The notes: generated by a model from the letters alone, not told the origin. Positions 1 through 10,114 are shown, numbered from the stretch's first letter. The stretch: 64,000 nt of DNA from Chitinivibrionales bacterium (GCA_035516255.1 DATJAL010000044.1:1-64000); one strand, 5' to 3'. A program made the numbers and translations.

Positions 1-305
1 ATAAAATTAAATCAGGGCGTTCCCCTCGCCTTCGCCAAAGCTTAGGCTCAGGTCGGCGCCCGGCCGCACCCAGGAGGGGGTGTGAGTGCAGATCGTCCCG
101 CGCCGCGCTATAATGTTTTGATTGACACGATCAGCGTGCGCCGCGGGAAAGCTACACCCCCGGGGGAAACTTCCCCCTAAAAAGATTTAGATTGTAAAAA
201 TACATCCTGAATCCTTACCCTTTTTATTTGTCCATTCAAGATAGTATGTTTAATAACAATAATACGTGCATCGTGCCGAAATAACCGCGCAAAGAACAAC
301 GAATC
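1..305. other. Intergenic leader upstream of recG
   Basis: I see no gene here. The first part is G+C rich. From about base 13 it carries the opening bases (gggcgttcccc) of the repeat seen in full near 52.86 kb and 53.16 kb, so this may be a decayed copy of that element. A small GGGGGAA/TTCCCCC hairpin lies near base 162. The last 120 bases are A+T rich and presumably hold the recG promoter, but I cannot assign -35/-10 boxes with confidence. Confidence 0.4.
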
Positions 306-2345
306 ATGCCGCGTTCAATTGATTTCAGGATCGACTTTCTCACTCCGGTCAGCGTCATTCCCGGCCTGGGAACCACACGGACCGCCGCGCTCAGCGAATC
401 GGGCATATTCACCCTCGGCGATCTTCTGTACCATTTTCCGCGCCGCTACATAGACCGGTCCAAGATAACTCCACTATCCGAATGCCACAACCAGATCGGT
501 TCTGTGGTCAACGTGATCGGAGAGATCACCAGAACACGGGTCGAGCGCGGCAGGCGGCCGCGGTTCAGGATACAGCTTTCCGACGCGACCGGCACCATGG
601 AAGCTCTCTGGTTCGCCGGCATCCCGTATTTCCGCAACGTCCTGAGCGTGGGCCAGCGCGTGCTCTGCACCGGAACGGTCTCGTACCACACCCGCGTGCA
701 GATGGTCCACCCGCAGACCGAACGGCTGGCCGAAAACGCGCAGGTGCCCGACGTGCTGTTCCTTCCGGTGTACCCGCTCTCGCTTGCCATGGAAAACGCG
801 GGGATCGGCCAGAAGCTGTTGCGCAAGTCAATCGACTGGGCGCTGCGGAACATCCAGCACTTTCCGCAGCTGCTGCCGCACGCCATCGAGGAGAAACGGG
901 GCTTCCCGCCGCTTGACAAATGCATTTCGGCGCTCCACCGTCCCGCCGACCCCCGGCGCCTTGACGCCTTTAACGCACGCCTGGTATACGAGGAACTCTA
1001 CAAGCTCGCCCTCACTCTACGCTGGAGCAGGCGCAAGTTCGCGCTTCCGGGCCGGAGCATGGAACCGGGCGCGCTTCCACAAAAAATCGAGCGACTGCTT
1101 CCCTTCACGCTCAGCGACGGCCAGAAAAAGGCCGTTGCCGTGCTGCATGCCGACGCGGCCGGCGACCGGCGCATGCACCGGCTCCTGCAGGGCGACGTGG
1201 GATCGGGCAAGACCGTGGTGGCGTTTTTCGCGTGCCTGCCCGCGCTCAACCAGGGTATGCAGGTTGCATGGCTCGTGCCCACCGAAATCCTCGCCCGCCA
1301 GGCGTTCACGACGCTCTCGCGGTGGCTCGATCAGCTTGACATACGGCATGACCTGCTCACGGGCCGGAGCGCGCCGGCCGACCGTGCAGCCATCGCCAAG
1401 GGGCTTTCCGGCGGCGGCCTCAGGTTCCTGGTGGGCACCCATGCGCTGCTGCAGCCGTGGGTGAAATTCAGGAAGCTCGGCATGATCGTGATTGACGAGC
1501 AGCACAAGTTCGGCGCGCAGCAGCGCCTCCTGCTTGCGGAAAAAGACGCGGCGGCCGACCTGCTGGTCATGTCGGCCACGCCCATTCCGCAGACGCTTGC
1601 CAAAACCCTGTACGGCGACCTGGACGTCGTGTCGCTGCAGTCGCTGCCCGCCGGCCGCATGCCGGTGAGCACCCACCTGGTGCCGGAAAACAAACGGGGC
1701 GACATGGAACGTTTCGTGCTCAAGGAAATTCAGACGAACGGCGGCCAGGTGTTCCATGTGGTCCCGAGGATCGAGCGGGACGATGGCCCGGATGAAGATC
1801 AGAATCTCAAGGACGTGCAGACCGTTTATGATTCCCTTAAAAAGGGCGCATTCTCGGAAATTGAAATGGCGCTGGTGCACGGGCAAACCGACCCGGACGA
1901 GCGGCAGGAGATCATGAAAAAATTCGCAGCCGGAAAAATCAAGGCGCTTGTAGCAACCACGATCATCGAGGTGGGGATAGACATCCCGGCCGCGACAATC
2001 CTTATCGTCGAAAACGCCGAGCGATTCGGCCTGTCGCAGCTTCATCAGCTCCGCGGAAGGGTCGGAAGGTCGCCAAAAAAATCCTATTGCTTCCTTCTTG
2101 CCGATGCGGCAGAGGGCACCCCCGCCCATAAGCGGCTGTCTTATTTCTGCGCGCACCACAACGGGTTCGACATAGCCGAAATGGATCTTTCGATGCGTGG
2201 TCCCGGCGAAGTTGCGGGATTCCGCCAGAGCGGCTGGGAAAACCTCCGGATGGCCGACATCCTCAGGGACGCCAGGCTTTTCAATGAAATCCAGAACGAT
2301 CTCGATGAGCTTTTCCTTAAAACCGCCTCCCTGCCCGGGCGGTAA
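306..2345 (+). CDS. recG: ATP-dependent DNA helicase RecG
   Basis: This is the branched-DNA translocase that remodels stalled replication forks and Holliday junctions in the cytoplasm. The protein has 679 residues, close to the usual length (about 690). The N-terminal wedge (OB-fold) domain covers roughly residues 60-160. Helicase motifs follow in order: Walker A GDVGSGKT (296-303), the RecG-type DEQH box (397-400), SATPIP (423-428), and motif VI RGRVGRS (583-589). The C-terminus keeps the 'MRGPGEVAGFRQSG' region typical of RecG. All key residues are present. It stands alone, and the next gene starts 169 bases downstream. The assignment is firm. Confidence 0.97.
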   Translation: MPRSIDFRIDFLTPVSVIPGLGTTRTAALSESGIFTLGDLLYHFPRRYIDRSKITPLSECHNQIGSVVNVIGEITRTRVERGRRPRFRIQLSDATGTMEALWFAGIPYFRNVLSVGQRVLCTGTVSYHTRVQMVHPQTERLAENAQVPDVLFLPVYPLSLAMENAGIGQKLLRKSIDWALRNIQHFPQLLPHAIEEKRGFPPLDKCISALHRPADPRRLDAFNARLVYEELYKLALTLRWSRRKFALPGRSMEPGALPQKIERLLPFTLSDGQKKAVAVLHADAAGDRRMHRLLQGDVGSGKTVVAFFACLPALNQGMQVAWLVPTEILARQAFTTLSRWLDQLDIRHDLLTGRSAPADRAAIAKGLSGGGLRFLVGTHALLQPWVKFRKLGMIVIDEQHKFGAQQRLLLAEKDAAADLLVMSATPIPQTLAKTLYGDLDVVSLQSLPAGRMPVSTHLVPENKRGDMERFVLKEIQTNGGQVFHVVPRIERDDGPDEDQNLKDVQTVYDSLKKGAFSEIEMALVHGQTDPDERQEIMKKFAAGKIKALVATTIIEVGIDIPAATILIVENAERFGLSQLHQLRGRVGRSPKKSYCFLLADAAEGTPAHKRLSYFCAHHNGFDIAEMDLSMRGPGEVAGFRQSGWENLRMADILRDARLFNEIQNDLDELFLKTASLPGR

Positions 2346-2514
2346 AGAACCTTCATTTTTTATTGGTTGCCCCCTCCCTTTGAATTTATTTTATTTCTAT
2401 AACTGTTTTTGTACCGTAAATCCCAATATATTATATTAAATCCTATTAAATTTTTCGCCTGATCCATTTTAACGGCCCGGACTCTTGTTCATCCTTACAA
2501 GCAGGTAAAAATTT

Positions 2515-4029
2515 ATGATCCCAGTCATCGTATGTACGCTCTACGTCATGTGCTCAATAGCTCTTCTAGCCTACGGTGCGCAGTGTTACATACTCACTTA
2601 CCTCTATTTGAGGAAGCGGCCTGTCAAGCTTGATTTTCAACGGCGCACCATGAACTATTTCGATTCGATCACCGATGAAAAAGGATACCCGACCGTGGTG
2701 ACGCAGCTTCCCATGTACAATGAAAAAACCGTTGCCAAGAGGATCATCGAGGCGGTTGCCGCCATGGATTACCCGCTTTCAAAGCACGAAATCCAGGTCC
2801 TTGACGACAGCAAGGACGAAACGCGCGAGCTGGTGGACAAGACAGTTGCGCGTCTCGCGGCGCAGGGCCACAGAATATCGGTGATCCGCAGGACAGACCG
2901 CACCGGATTCAAAGCCGGCGCGCTGCAATACGGCCTCGAACGCACCGAAGCAGAATTCGTCGCCATCTTCGACGCCGATTTCGTGCCGCACAAGGATTTT
3001 CTCAAGAAGTCAATCTGCTTTTTCATCAACAGGCCGAAACTCGGGCTCGTTCAGGGAAGATGGGCGCATCTGAACAGCACGGCGTCCCTCATCACGCGGC
3101 AGCAGGCAATGGGCATCGACGGCCACTTCATGGTGGAACAGGCCGCCCGCAGCTGGAACAACCTCTTCATGAATTTCAACGGCACCGCCGGCGTTTTCCG
3201 GCGTGAGGCCATTAAATCCAGCGGCGGCTGGCATCACGACACGCTCACCGAAGACATGGACCTCTCCTACCGCATGCAGCTCAAGGACTGGGAAACCGAA
3301 TATGTGCCCGACCTCGAAGTGCCGGCCGAACTGCCCGAAGATATCAATGCGTTCAAGAACCAGCAGTTCAGGTGGGCAAAAGGTTCCATACAGACCGCGC
3401 TCAAGATCATCCCGCTCCTGTACCGGAAAAAACTCCCGATTTTCAAATTTCTCCAGGCCATTCTCCATCTGACCCATTATTCGGTGCACCCGCTCATGCT
3501 CATGCTCGCCTTTCTCACGCTGCCGGTGCTGTTTTTCTTCAAAGTCTATCTGCATCCGGCCATTCTCGCAAGCGTCATCTCCACGATGATTCTCGCCACG
3601 AGCGGCCCGGCCAGCATGTATATGATTTCGCAGCATTATCTCGGCCATAAAATCAGGAGAAAAATCCTCATGGTTCCGGCCATGATGCTTATCGGCACGG
3701 GCCTGGCCGTGAACAACGCCAGGGCCGTCATCGAAGCCCTGTTCCGCAAGAATTCCGAATTTCTCCGCACTCCCAAAAAAGGCCAGTACGCGAAGACTTC
3801 ATACAAGCCCCTCAAAGACATCACGTGGATGATCGAGCTTTTTTGCGGACTCTATTGCCTGACCGGCCTGTGGCTTTTCATCGGATTTTCAAACGCGATC
3901 GTGAGCCCGTTCCTCGTGCTTTATTCATCCGGCTTTCTCTTTGTGGGGATGCTCTCCATACTGCATTACCGGAGGCCTGAGCTTATTTCCCTCAGGCTGT
4001 GGCAGCAGCAGCTCCCTGCGCCGGAATAA
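2515..4029 (+). CDS. Processive family 2 glycosyltransferase (cellulose/mannan synthase-like)
   Basis: This is an inner-membrane GT2 enzyme that would polymerise or transfer sugars from a nucleotide donor. One N-terminal membrane helix (about residues 5-27) is followed by the cytosolic GT-A domain. Its signatures are DDS (97-99), DAD (153-155), TED (245-247) and QQFRW (283-287), the D,D,D,QxxRW pattern of processive beta-glycosyltransferases. Four or more hydrophobic segments follow in the C-terminal third. Its closest resemblance is to CslA-like glucomannan synthases and related bacterial 'cellulose synthase-like' proteins of about 500 residues. No PilZ domain or BcsB-type partner is present, so the product cannot be named. 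Confidence 0.88.
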   Translation: MIPVIVCTLYVMCSIALLAYGAQCYILTYLYLRKRPVKLDFQRRTMNYFDSITDEKGYPTVVTQLPMYNEKTVAKRIIEAVAAMDYPLSKHEIQVLDDSKDETRELVDKTVARLAAQGHRISVIRRTDRTGFKAGALQYGLERTEAEFVAIFDADFVPHKDFLKKSICFFINRPKLGLVQGRWAHLNSTASLITRQQAMGIDGHFMVEQAARSWNNLFMNFNGTAGVFRREAIKSSGGWHHDTLTEDMDLSYRMQLKDWETEYVPDLEVPAELPEDINAFKNQQFRWAKGSIQTALKIIPLLYRKKLPIFKFLQAILHLTHYSVHPLMLMLAFLTLPVLFFFKVYLHPAILASVISTMILATSGPASMYMISQHYLGHKIRRKILMVPAMMLIGTGLAVNNARAVIEALFRKNSEFLRTPKKGQYAKTSYKPLKDITWMIELFCGLYCLTGLWLFIGFSNAIVSPFLVLYSSGFLFVGMLSILHYRRPELISLRLWQQQLPAPE

Positions 4030-4060
4030 GCCGGGCAAGCTCCCCGCTTTTTTATTCAAA

Positions 4061-4990
4061 GTGAAATCATACGCAATCATCGGCACAGGCGCCATCGGCG
4101 GATATTACGGCGCACGACTTGCTGCCGCCGGGTTCGACGTTCATTTTCTCGCCCGCAACGATTACCGGTACATCCGCGACAACGGCCTTGTCATCGAATC
4201 CAAGGACGGCAATTTCACCCTCCCCCGCGTCAATGTTTACAGCAGCGCCGCGGACATGCCGGCCTGCGACGTCGCCGCGATTACGCTCAAGGCGACGGCA
4301 AACCACATTCTCCCGGAAATTCTTCCCGCGGTTGTCAAGAAAGACGGCGCGGTGCTCGTCATGCAGAACGGCTTCGGCTACGAGGAGCAGGTCGCCAAAA
4401 TCGTTGGGCCCGAACGCGTGCTCGGCGTTCTCTGTTTCATCTGCTCGAACAAAACCGGCCCTGGCCATATTATGCATCTTGATTTCGGGCATGTCACCGT
4501 AGCCCAGTTTACAAAAGACGATACGCCGAGCGGCATCACCCCGCTCATCAAGGAAGTCGCCGCCGATTTCACCAGGGCCGGGATCACCGTGCATACGGCG
4601 CCCGACCTCGGCACGGCGCGGTGGAAAAAGCTGGTGTGGAACATCCCCTACAGCGGGCTTTCGGTGGTGCTGTCCGCCTTGACGGATGCAATTAACAAAA
4701 ACCCCCAGTCGCGGGAACTCGTCGTCAATCTCATGCACGAAGTGCGCGCGGCCGCAAGGGCCTGCGGCCACCCGATTGAGGAGGGATTTGTCGCCAAGAT
4801 GATTTCCGACACCGATTCCATGACGCCCTACCGCACGAGCATGATAATTGACTATAAGGAAAAAAGGCCGATGGAAGTTGAGGCGATATTCGGGAATCCT
4901 TTACAAGCAGCAAAAAAGGCGGGAGCAAAAATGCCGCTGGTGGAGATGCTGTATCAGGAGTTGAAGTTTATGGATGAGAATAATAAATAA
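4061..4990 (+). CDS. panE: Ketopantoate reductase family protein
   Basis: This NADPH-dependent 2-dehydropantoate 2-reductase-like enzyme would make pantoate for CoA synthesis. I place the start at a GTG because the Rossmann motif GTGAIGG begins only seven residues later; the upstream in-frame extension overlaps the glycosyltransferase gene and looks unlike protein. The predicted length is 309 residues, normal for the family (about 300). The C-terminal ApbA domain includes a K-L-V-W-N-I motif and 'NPQSRELV'. The family also contains members of uncertain substrate, so PanE function is likely but not certain. It begins 31 bases after the glycosyltransferase stop codon. Confidence 0.8.
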   Translation: MKSYAIIGTGAIGGYYGARLAAAGFDVHFLARNDYRYIRDNGLVIESKDGNFTLPRVNVYSSAADMPACDVAAITLKATANHILPEILPAVVKKDGAVLVMQNGFGYEEQVAKIVGPERVLGVLCFICSNKTGPGHIMHLDFGHVTVAQFTKDDTPSGITPLIKEVAADFTRAGITVHTAPDLGTARWKKLVWNIPYSGLSVVLSALTDAINKNPQSRELVVNLMHEVRAAARACGHPIEEGFVAKMISDTDSMTPYRTSMIIDYKEKRPMEVEAIFGNPLQAAKKAGAKMPLVEMLYQELKFMDENNK

Positions 4991-5040
4991 TTAAAAATAG
5001 AGTTGTTCGTTCCCCCGCCTCGCCCAATTAGTGCGAGGCG

Positions 5041-5125
5041 GGAGGATTCGCCGCTCGTGCTGTCCGAGCCCGCTCATCTTATTTTTTCCGTGCCGGGTGA
5101 GTTTCACAAGCGGCCCGAGTGCCGA
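5041..5125. repeat. Decayed copy of palindromic MITE-like repeat B
   Basis: The sequence has a gccgctcgtgctg ... gagccc left arm and a gccgggtgagttt ... aagcggcc right arm around an A+T-rich centre. It matches the better preserved element at about 53.49-53.61 kb. The arms can pair into a long hairpin. The rest of the 235-base gap between the flanking genes shows no gene. Confidence 0.6.
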
Positions 5126-5225
5126 CCTGAAAAACAGTCCACGCAATCCGCCCCGATTCATATCTTCACCATAATATTATTCCCTTTAATCGATTATCAT
5201 CCCGCTTTGCCTGTTCCTGCCCGTC

Positions 5226-6713
5226 TTATTCCTTCTTCCCCTTCAACATAAACTCCACCCCGACGCCGAACTCAAACCCGCTTTCCTGGCCTGACAAAAA
5301 TGCAAGCGTGAAATCCGCTCCCAGCATCCGGTTGAAAAACGTTCCGCCGGCGCCCAGGGAGAACCGGCTCACGCGCTGGTCGCTCCCGAAGGCAAGGCTG
5401 TACTCGCCGTTGTCATTGGAAAACTGGGAGCGCGCCTCCACGGGCGTGAACTGCCGGAATTCGTCCCCGTGGTACTGGCCCCAGCGCGAGTTGAGGCGCA
5501 TGTTGTCGTAGCCGAGGCGGCAGAATGCCTCAACGGACTTGGGAATGCGCAGGCCGGGCACCGCATTCACATTTCCTTCGAGCCCAAGCCCGATGTAATC
5601 GTAGCCGCGGCTCTTGCCCGGCGTGTTCGCGCCCGCGCCAAACGAGGCCCAGAAAAATTCGTGGCCGTATTCGAACCATGCTTTTCCGTAGGTTTGCAGA
5701 AGCGAAGATGCTCCGATCCCCAAAGTAAACGACGAAAACGCCCAGTTGGTGTCGCCGCGGGCCGGACCGTACTGCAGCGGATAGTTCTTTGGACCCGGCG
5801 CATAGTCCTGGATTTTATTTCGCCAGTATTCCATCGACAGCGCAGGCTGATAGGTGAATCCCGCGTACCCGATTTTTCCGATGGTGTTCCACTGCCACGA
5901 AACGCTGTCGCCCACGAGCGCGTCCTCGTTGCCGTCCGGCTTCTGCGGCGCCATGCCCTTGGTCACGTACACAAAATGGTTTGACGCGATGTCGAGGTTG
6001 AAATTGCTCTGCACCGGCACGCCTTCCGTGCCGATGTTCACGTCGCCGCCGTACGAGGGAATGGTGCCGTAAAAAAAACGGTCTTCGAAGGTGTTGGTGA
6101 GGTCCCTGAGCGAGTCGAGGTTTCCCGTTGCGCCGCCGTGGATCCCGATCCTCACGAGCGGGTGCACCTGGCTGCCAAGATACGCCGAAAGCCGCGTGAG
6201 CCCCATCACGGTGCGCGAATCCTGGCCGGCCGATGTGGTGAGCGTTCCGGTGTATCCGGTTGCGACGATGCCGAACCGCATGTATTTTGCGGGCGTTTCC
6301 GCCGCGACCGTGACGCCGAACCGGTGTAGCGGCGCAAGCGAAAGCGTCTGGCCCGCCGATGTCCGCTCGAGCCATGCCGGCTCGTAATCGAACATGAGGT
6401 AGAGAATGTCCCTTTTCCCCACTGTCAATTCCGGAATCACCGGTACGTTCGACGATTCGCTGCCGCTGTCGGCGGTTTTCGCGTTTACAAGGGAGAGCAT
6501 GTTCCAGCCCAGTTCCAGGTGCACGCTGCTGCTCTCTTTTTCAAAAATCCCGAGCGGAGAGCCGAAGGCGTCGTATTCGTTGTAAGCGTCGGGGTCGGTG
6601 AAGCGCGGTGTTCCATAGGCCTGGTCGGAAATGGGCCTTGAAGAAAGGAGGCCGGTTTCGGAGACGCCGGCCCAGGCTGAAAACGCGATTATCAGGATAA
6701 AAAATAATGGCAT
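5226..6713 (-). CDS. Predicted outer-membrane beta-barrel protein
   Basis: I do not recognise a named family. The start is the ATG preceded by CCGGAGAAA, which gives a clean signal peptide (MPLFFILIIAFSAWA) and a protein of 495 residues. A longer upstream reading would bury the signal. The mature chain is rich in alternating aromatic and glycine strands, has few charged runs and no long hydrophobic helix, and ends in a strand-like GVEFML segment. This fits a large barrel of the FadL/PorV type. It is divergent from the quinone reductase gene across a 132-base shared promoter region. Function is unknown. Confidence 0.7.
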   Translation of the reverse strand: MPLFFILIIAFSAWAGVSETGLLSSRPISDQAYGTPRFTDPDAYNEYDAFGSPLGIFEKESSSVHLELGWNMLSLVNAKTADSGSESSNVPVIPELTVGKRDILYLMFDYEPAWLERTSAGQTLSLAPLHRFGVTVAAETPAKYMRFGIVATGYTGTLTTSAGQDSRTVMGLTRLSAYLGSQVHPLVRIGIHGGATGNLDSLRDLTNTFEDRFFYGTIPSYGGDVNIGTEGVPVQSNFNLDIASNHFVYVTKGMAPQKPDGNEDALVGDSVSWQWNTIGKIGYAGFTYQPALSMEYWRNKIQDYAPGPKNYPLQYGPARGDTNWAFSSFTLGIGASSLLQTYGKAWFEYGHEFFWASFGAGANTPGKSRGYDYIGLGLEGNVNAVPGLRIPKSVEAFCRLGYDNMRLNSRWGQYHGDEFRQFTPVEARSQFSNDNGEYSLAFGSDQRVSRFSLGAGGTFFNRMLGADFTLAFLSGQESGFEFGVGVEFMLKGKKE

Positions 6714-6845
6714 ATTCTTTTTCTCCGGATGAATAACAAGGCATTGCCGTCTCGTTCCCAATATAAACAATGCGCCGACTCGATTGCCTTGGGCATTGTC
6801 AAAACGTATTTATTTATCACTGTAGTTATTTCAGTGAGGTCCTCA

Positions 6846-7457
6846 ATGAAAATTCTCATGATCCTCGGCCATCCTGACAAAAACAGTTTCAACCACGCCA
6901 TTGCCGCCGCGGCCATGGACACCTTGGAGGCAAACGGGCACACCGTATTGTTCCACGACCTTTACGAGGAGAGATTCGACCCGGCCCTTCCCTCCCAGGA
7001 AATCGCTGACCAGGCAATTTTGCCCACGGATATCGAACTGCATTGCAGGGACGCGGCAGCGGCCGACGGCATGGTGATCGTGCACCCCAACTGGTGGGAA
7101 CAGCCGCCCGCAATTGTCAAGGGATGGGTCGACCGGGTGCTGCGGCCGGGCGTGGCCTACAGGTTTCTTGATGGCGATAGCGGCGCGGGCACCCCCGTCG
7201 GCCTTCTCAAGGCGAAATGCGCCGTGGTGTTCAACACATCGAACACGCCTGAAAAACGGGAGCGCAAAGTATTCGGCGACCCTCTTGAGATGCTTTGGAA
7301 GAATTGCATTTTTAATTTATGCGGAGTGAATAAATTTTACCGGAAGATGTTCCGCGTGGTCGTGACCAGCACCATGGAACAGCGACAGGCGTGGCTGGGA
7401 GAGGTAAGGGACAGTATCGATCGATATTTCTCAGCTGACGAGAAAATTAAGAAATAA
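6846..7457 (+). CDS. NAD(P)H-dependent flavin oxidoreductase (quinone reductase, KefF/MdaB-like)
   Basis: This is a flavodoxin-fold NAD(P)H:quinone or azo oxidoreductase of 203 residues. The start is the ATG giving MKILMILGHPDKNSF, the standard N-terminus of the family, with GTGAGG just upstream. The phosphate-binding GHPDKNSFN loop (residues 8-16) and the family motif HPNWWEQPPAIVKGWVDRV (mid-protein) are intact. These enzymes are soluble, bind FMN or FAD, and reduce quinones or regulate K+ efflux systems. No KefC partner is next door, so a general quinone-detoxifying role is more likely. It is transcribed divergently from the barrel protein. Confidence 0.87.
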   Translation: MKILMILGHPDKNSFNHAIAAAAMDTLEANGHTVLFHDLYEERFDPALPSQEIADQAILPTDIELHCRDAAAADGMVIVHPNWWEQPPAIVKGWVDRVLRPGVAYRFLDGDSGAGTPVGLLKAKCAVVFNTSNTPEKRERKVFGDPLEMLWKNCIFNLCGVNKFYRKMFRVVVTSTMEQRQAWLGEVRDSIDRYFSADEKIKK

Positions 7458-7465
7458 TGCATGGC

Positions 7466-9970
7466 CTACAAAACGCCGTCGCGGTCCGGCAGGAACACTT
7501 CCGTCAGAATGGCGCTTATCGCCGCGAAAAAGGTGAAAAGAAAAATGCGCCATAAAAATCCGGTGAGCAGGTGAATGGCATCCGTCTGCACGGAACCCAG
7601 AAAAACTGAAGTCATCGTCGCAAGAATTCCTATTAGCAAACCTGCAACCGCCGCCGATACGATGCGCATCTGAAGCGCTGCGCCGCCGGCCCCGAGCGTG
7701 ACGGCCGCGCCCGCGATGAACGGCACGACGACGAGGGGCAAAACTATCCCCTTGAACGCGGGAAGATGATGGGAGCCGCTTTGAAAGAAATATTCGGCCG
7801 CGCCCATTACCGCGGCGCCGCAAATTGCCCACGCAACGGCATGCCAGCGCCGGGGAGGCAGCGCTGCGCGCTGCTTTTCACGGCGGGCCACCCTGCTCCT
7901 TATTGTCAATGGCCAATTGTAAAAGAAGCCGAACACCCAATGCTCCAGAAGCGCGCCGCTCTCGCCGAACACGGGCACGATGTGCACCGCGCCGGTCGCC
8001 CAGTGAACGGCCATGAACCGGGCAAGCACCGGATACCGGTACGCCATCTGGATGGGAAACGCCAGATACCCGACATATTTGAAAAAGGCCAGCACGAGCG
8101 CGATATTGTAGTCCCTGACGTTGCGTTCCCTGATGACAAGGTACAGCACGTAAATGCCCCGCGCGATTGATCCGGGGGAAACGGGGATCACCTGGAACAG
8201 GGCGACGATGCCCGCACCCACCGCCCAGGCCTGCGCCCGGGGCATTTCGGGGTGCGAGAGCACATACCAGACGGCGAGCGCGATGGCCACGACATGGGTG
8301 GTGGGCATCAAACAGATGTGAACGGCAAGACTCTTGAGGTACTTCTGTATGAAAGGCTCCTTCACCTGCGATATAATCGTACCGGCGTCCTCTTCGCTGA
8401 TCTGCCGCGTCTCGCGGCCCTCGGCCACCATGTCAAGGAGCCACCGCTCGCGCGCGGCGCTGATGAAGAAAAGCCGGAATGGCCGGACAAAGATATAGTC
8501 GAGCCGGTCCTTGGCGTATTCCCGGTTTGTCAGGAATTTATGGAGGACAGCGGGCAAGAGCGACAGGCAGCAGTGGAAAAGGAAAAGGCCGAACGACGAC
8601 GCAACGGCCCGGGCCTCGCGCTCGTCAATGCGGCCCGCCCGGTGCCATGCAGCCGCCATTTCCAGCATTTTGCCCCTGACCACGGCGCCGAGGTATTTCG
8701 TATTTGTCAACAGCAACGAATAGTGGCGCCGCCAGCCCTCATGGGACCACAGCCGGCGCACGATTTTTCCCGCAACCGGGACGCATCCGATCAGGCTGAA
8801 AAGGACGGTTTTAAGCTTGTTTTTTCGAAGAGCAAGCTCTCCTGCCGTGTCAACCACGTGCCGGACGCCCCACCCGGTGACCGCGCTGTCAAGCATTGTT
8901 TTCCAGAGGCGGCCGCTGCAAAATATCCTGAAATGATGGTGCGTGATGTCCGCGACCGAATCGCGGTAGATCGCCTCGGCGGTCTTGAGTTCATCAAGTA
9001 GCCCGTTCATGTCCTGGAACTGTTCCCGGTGCGATGCCACGAACGTCTCGAGCTTTTTCACATCGCCGCGGTCGAACTGGACAATGCTGCCGCGGGCAAG
9101 CCCTTTCAAAATCAGAATAACGTCGCCGGGGCTCATGGGTAAAAAGGGCAGAAGCGCAAGTCCCGCCCTGAAATCGACGGCCACAAGCCCGCGGGAGGGC
9201 TCGTTGTCGGTTTCGAGGCGCTTGAGGCAGTTGGGCTGGCTCTTCCAGGTGCTCCATTCGTACTGCCGCGCGAATTCATGAGCGCCGACATCATGCAAAA
9301 GCGAAACGAAATCGGCCATGAACCTTTTTTTCGACCGGTATTCAGGCGATCCGAGTTTCATTTCGTCAACCTTGCCGTGCCGCGCCCAGAGTCCGAGAAG
9401 GTCCATGCGCTCGTCAATTTCCAGCCGCCAGGTGCGGCCCGCGATCCAGTCGCTCATCTCCCCCATGCTGCCGAGTGCTGCGTCGGCAAAGATCGCGTGA
9501 ACGTCGTTGACCATGCGTTCGTCGCCGAACCGCACGCGGGCCGCCCTGCGTATGAACTTCTGCCACAGCGCGCCGCTTTTTGCCGCGGCCGGATTGCATT
9601 GGAGCTGAAAGGCCCCCTGAAACCCGACCGCATAGAGCGCATCGCGGAACCATTTTGAGAACGCCGAGGGCGGGATGAAGATTTTCAAGGCATACGCGCC
9701 GCCCACGGTAATGCCGGAAATTCCCTGCGGTCCCAGGCTCTCCACGCGCACCTTGTAAACCTGGCCCGCAAAACCGCCGCCCGCAAAACGCTCCACCCTC
9801 AGGTCGGCGCGGCATTTTTTTTGGGCGCCATGTGCGGCAACGGGCTCCATGTCGTAGGACAGGAGTGCCCCCTCGTCGTAGCGCGAAACAGGCGCGGGCC
9901 GGTGCAGGCCCAAATTGCAATATGCCCGTTCGAGTTCCCGGCACAATGTGGGAGAATATGAATCGGTCAC
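7466..9970 (-). CDS. Large protein with kinase-like N-terminus and multi-helix membrane C-terminus
   Basis: I recognise no named family. In the first 270 residues there is a glycine-rich loop (FAGGGFAGQVYKV, about 62-74), an ALKIF lysine (K96), a PNCLK segment with N247, and VAVDFRAG with D266. These are in the order of the P-loop, VAIK, HRD-loop and DFG elements of protein-kinase-like folds. The position of the catalytic aspartate seems to hold W242, so it may be a pseudokinase or an atypical phosphotransferase. From about residue 400 on there are many hydrophobic segments, including one followed by VIPVSPGS, reminiscent of the lysylphosphatidylglycerol synthetase-like TM family. The gene stands alone, convergent with the quinone reductase. 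The domain reading is mine and needs structure prediction. Confidence 0.6.
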   Translation of the reverse strand: MTDSYSPTLCRELERAYCNLGLHRPAPVSRYDEGALLSYDMEPVAAHGAQKKCRADLRVERFAGGGFAGQVYKVRVESLGPQGISGITVGGAYALKIFIPPSAFSKWFRDALYAVGFQGAFQLQCNPAAAKSGALWQKFIRRAARVRFGDERMVNDVHAIFADAALGSMGEMSDWIAGRTWRLEIDERMDLLGLWARHGKVDEMKLGSPEYRSKKRFMADFVSLLHDVGAHEFARQYEWSTWKSQPNCLKRLETDNEPSRGLVAVDFRAGLALLPFLPMSPGDVILILKGLARGSIVQFDRGDVKKLETFVASHREQFQDMNGLLDELKTAEAIYRDSVADITHHHFRIFCSGRLWKTMLDSAVTGWGVRHVVDTAGELALRKNKLKTVLFSLIGCVPVAGKIVRRLWSHEGWRRHYSLLLTNTKYLGAVVRGKMLEMAAAWHRAGRIDEREARAVASSFGLFLFHCCLSLLPAVLHKFLTNREYAKDRLDYIFVRPFRLFFISAARERWLLDMVAEGRETRQISEEDAGTIISQVKEPFIQKYLKSLAVHICLMPTTHVVAIALAVWYVLSHPEMPRAQAWAVGAGIVALFQVIPVSPGSIARGIYVLYLVIRERNVRDYNIALVLAFFKYVGYLAFPIQMAYRYPVLARFMAVHWATGAVHIVPVFGESGALLEHWVFGFFYNWPLTIRSRVARREKQRAALPPRRWHAVAWAICGAAVMGAAEYFFQSGSHHLPAFKGIVLPLVVVPFIAGAAVTLGAGGAALQMRIVSAAVAGLLIGILATMTSVFLGSVQTDAIHLLTGFLWRIFLFTFFAAISAILTEVFLPDRDGVL

Positions 9971-10114
9971 CGGTGTATTTCCTTTTTGTAAATCGCCTTA
10001 TAAGCAAGAGTATTTATTTGATCGGCCGAAGATTTCAAAAAATAGTATTTTTGGCGCGACAATTTGCGGTTATTATCGGATTTTATTAAAGTTGACCATA
10101 AAAAATTGAAAATT

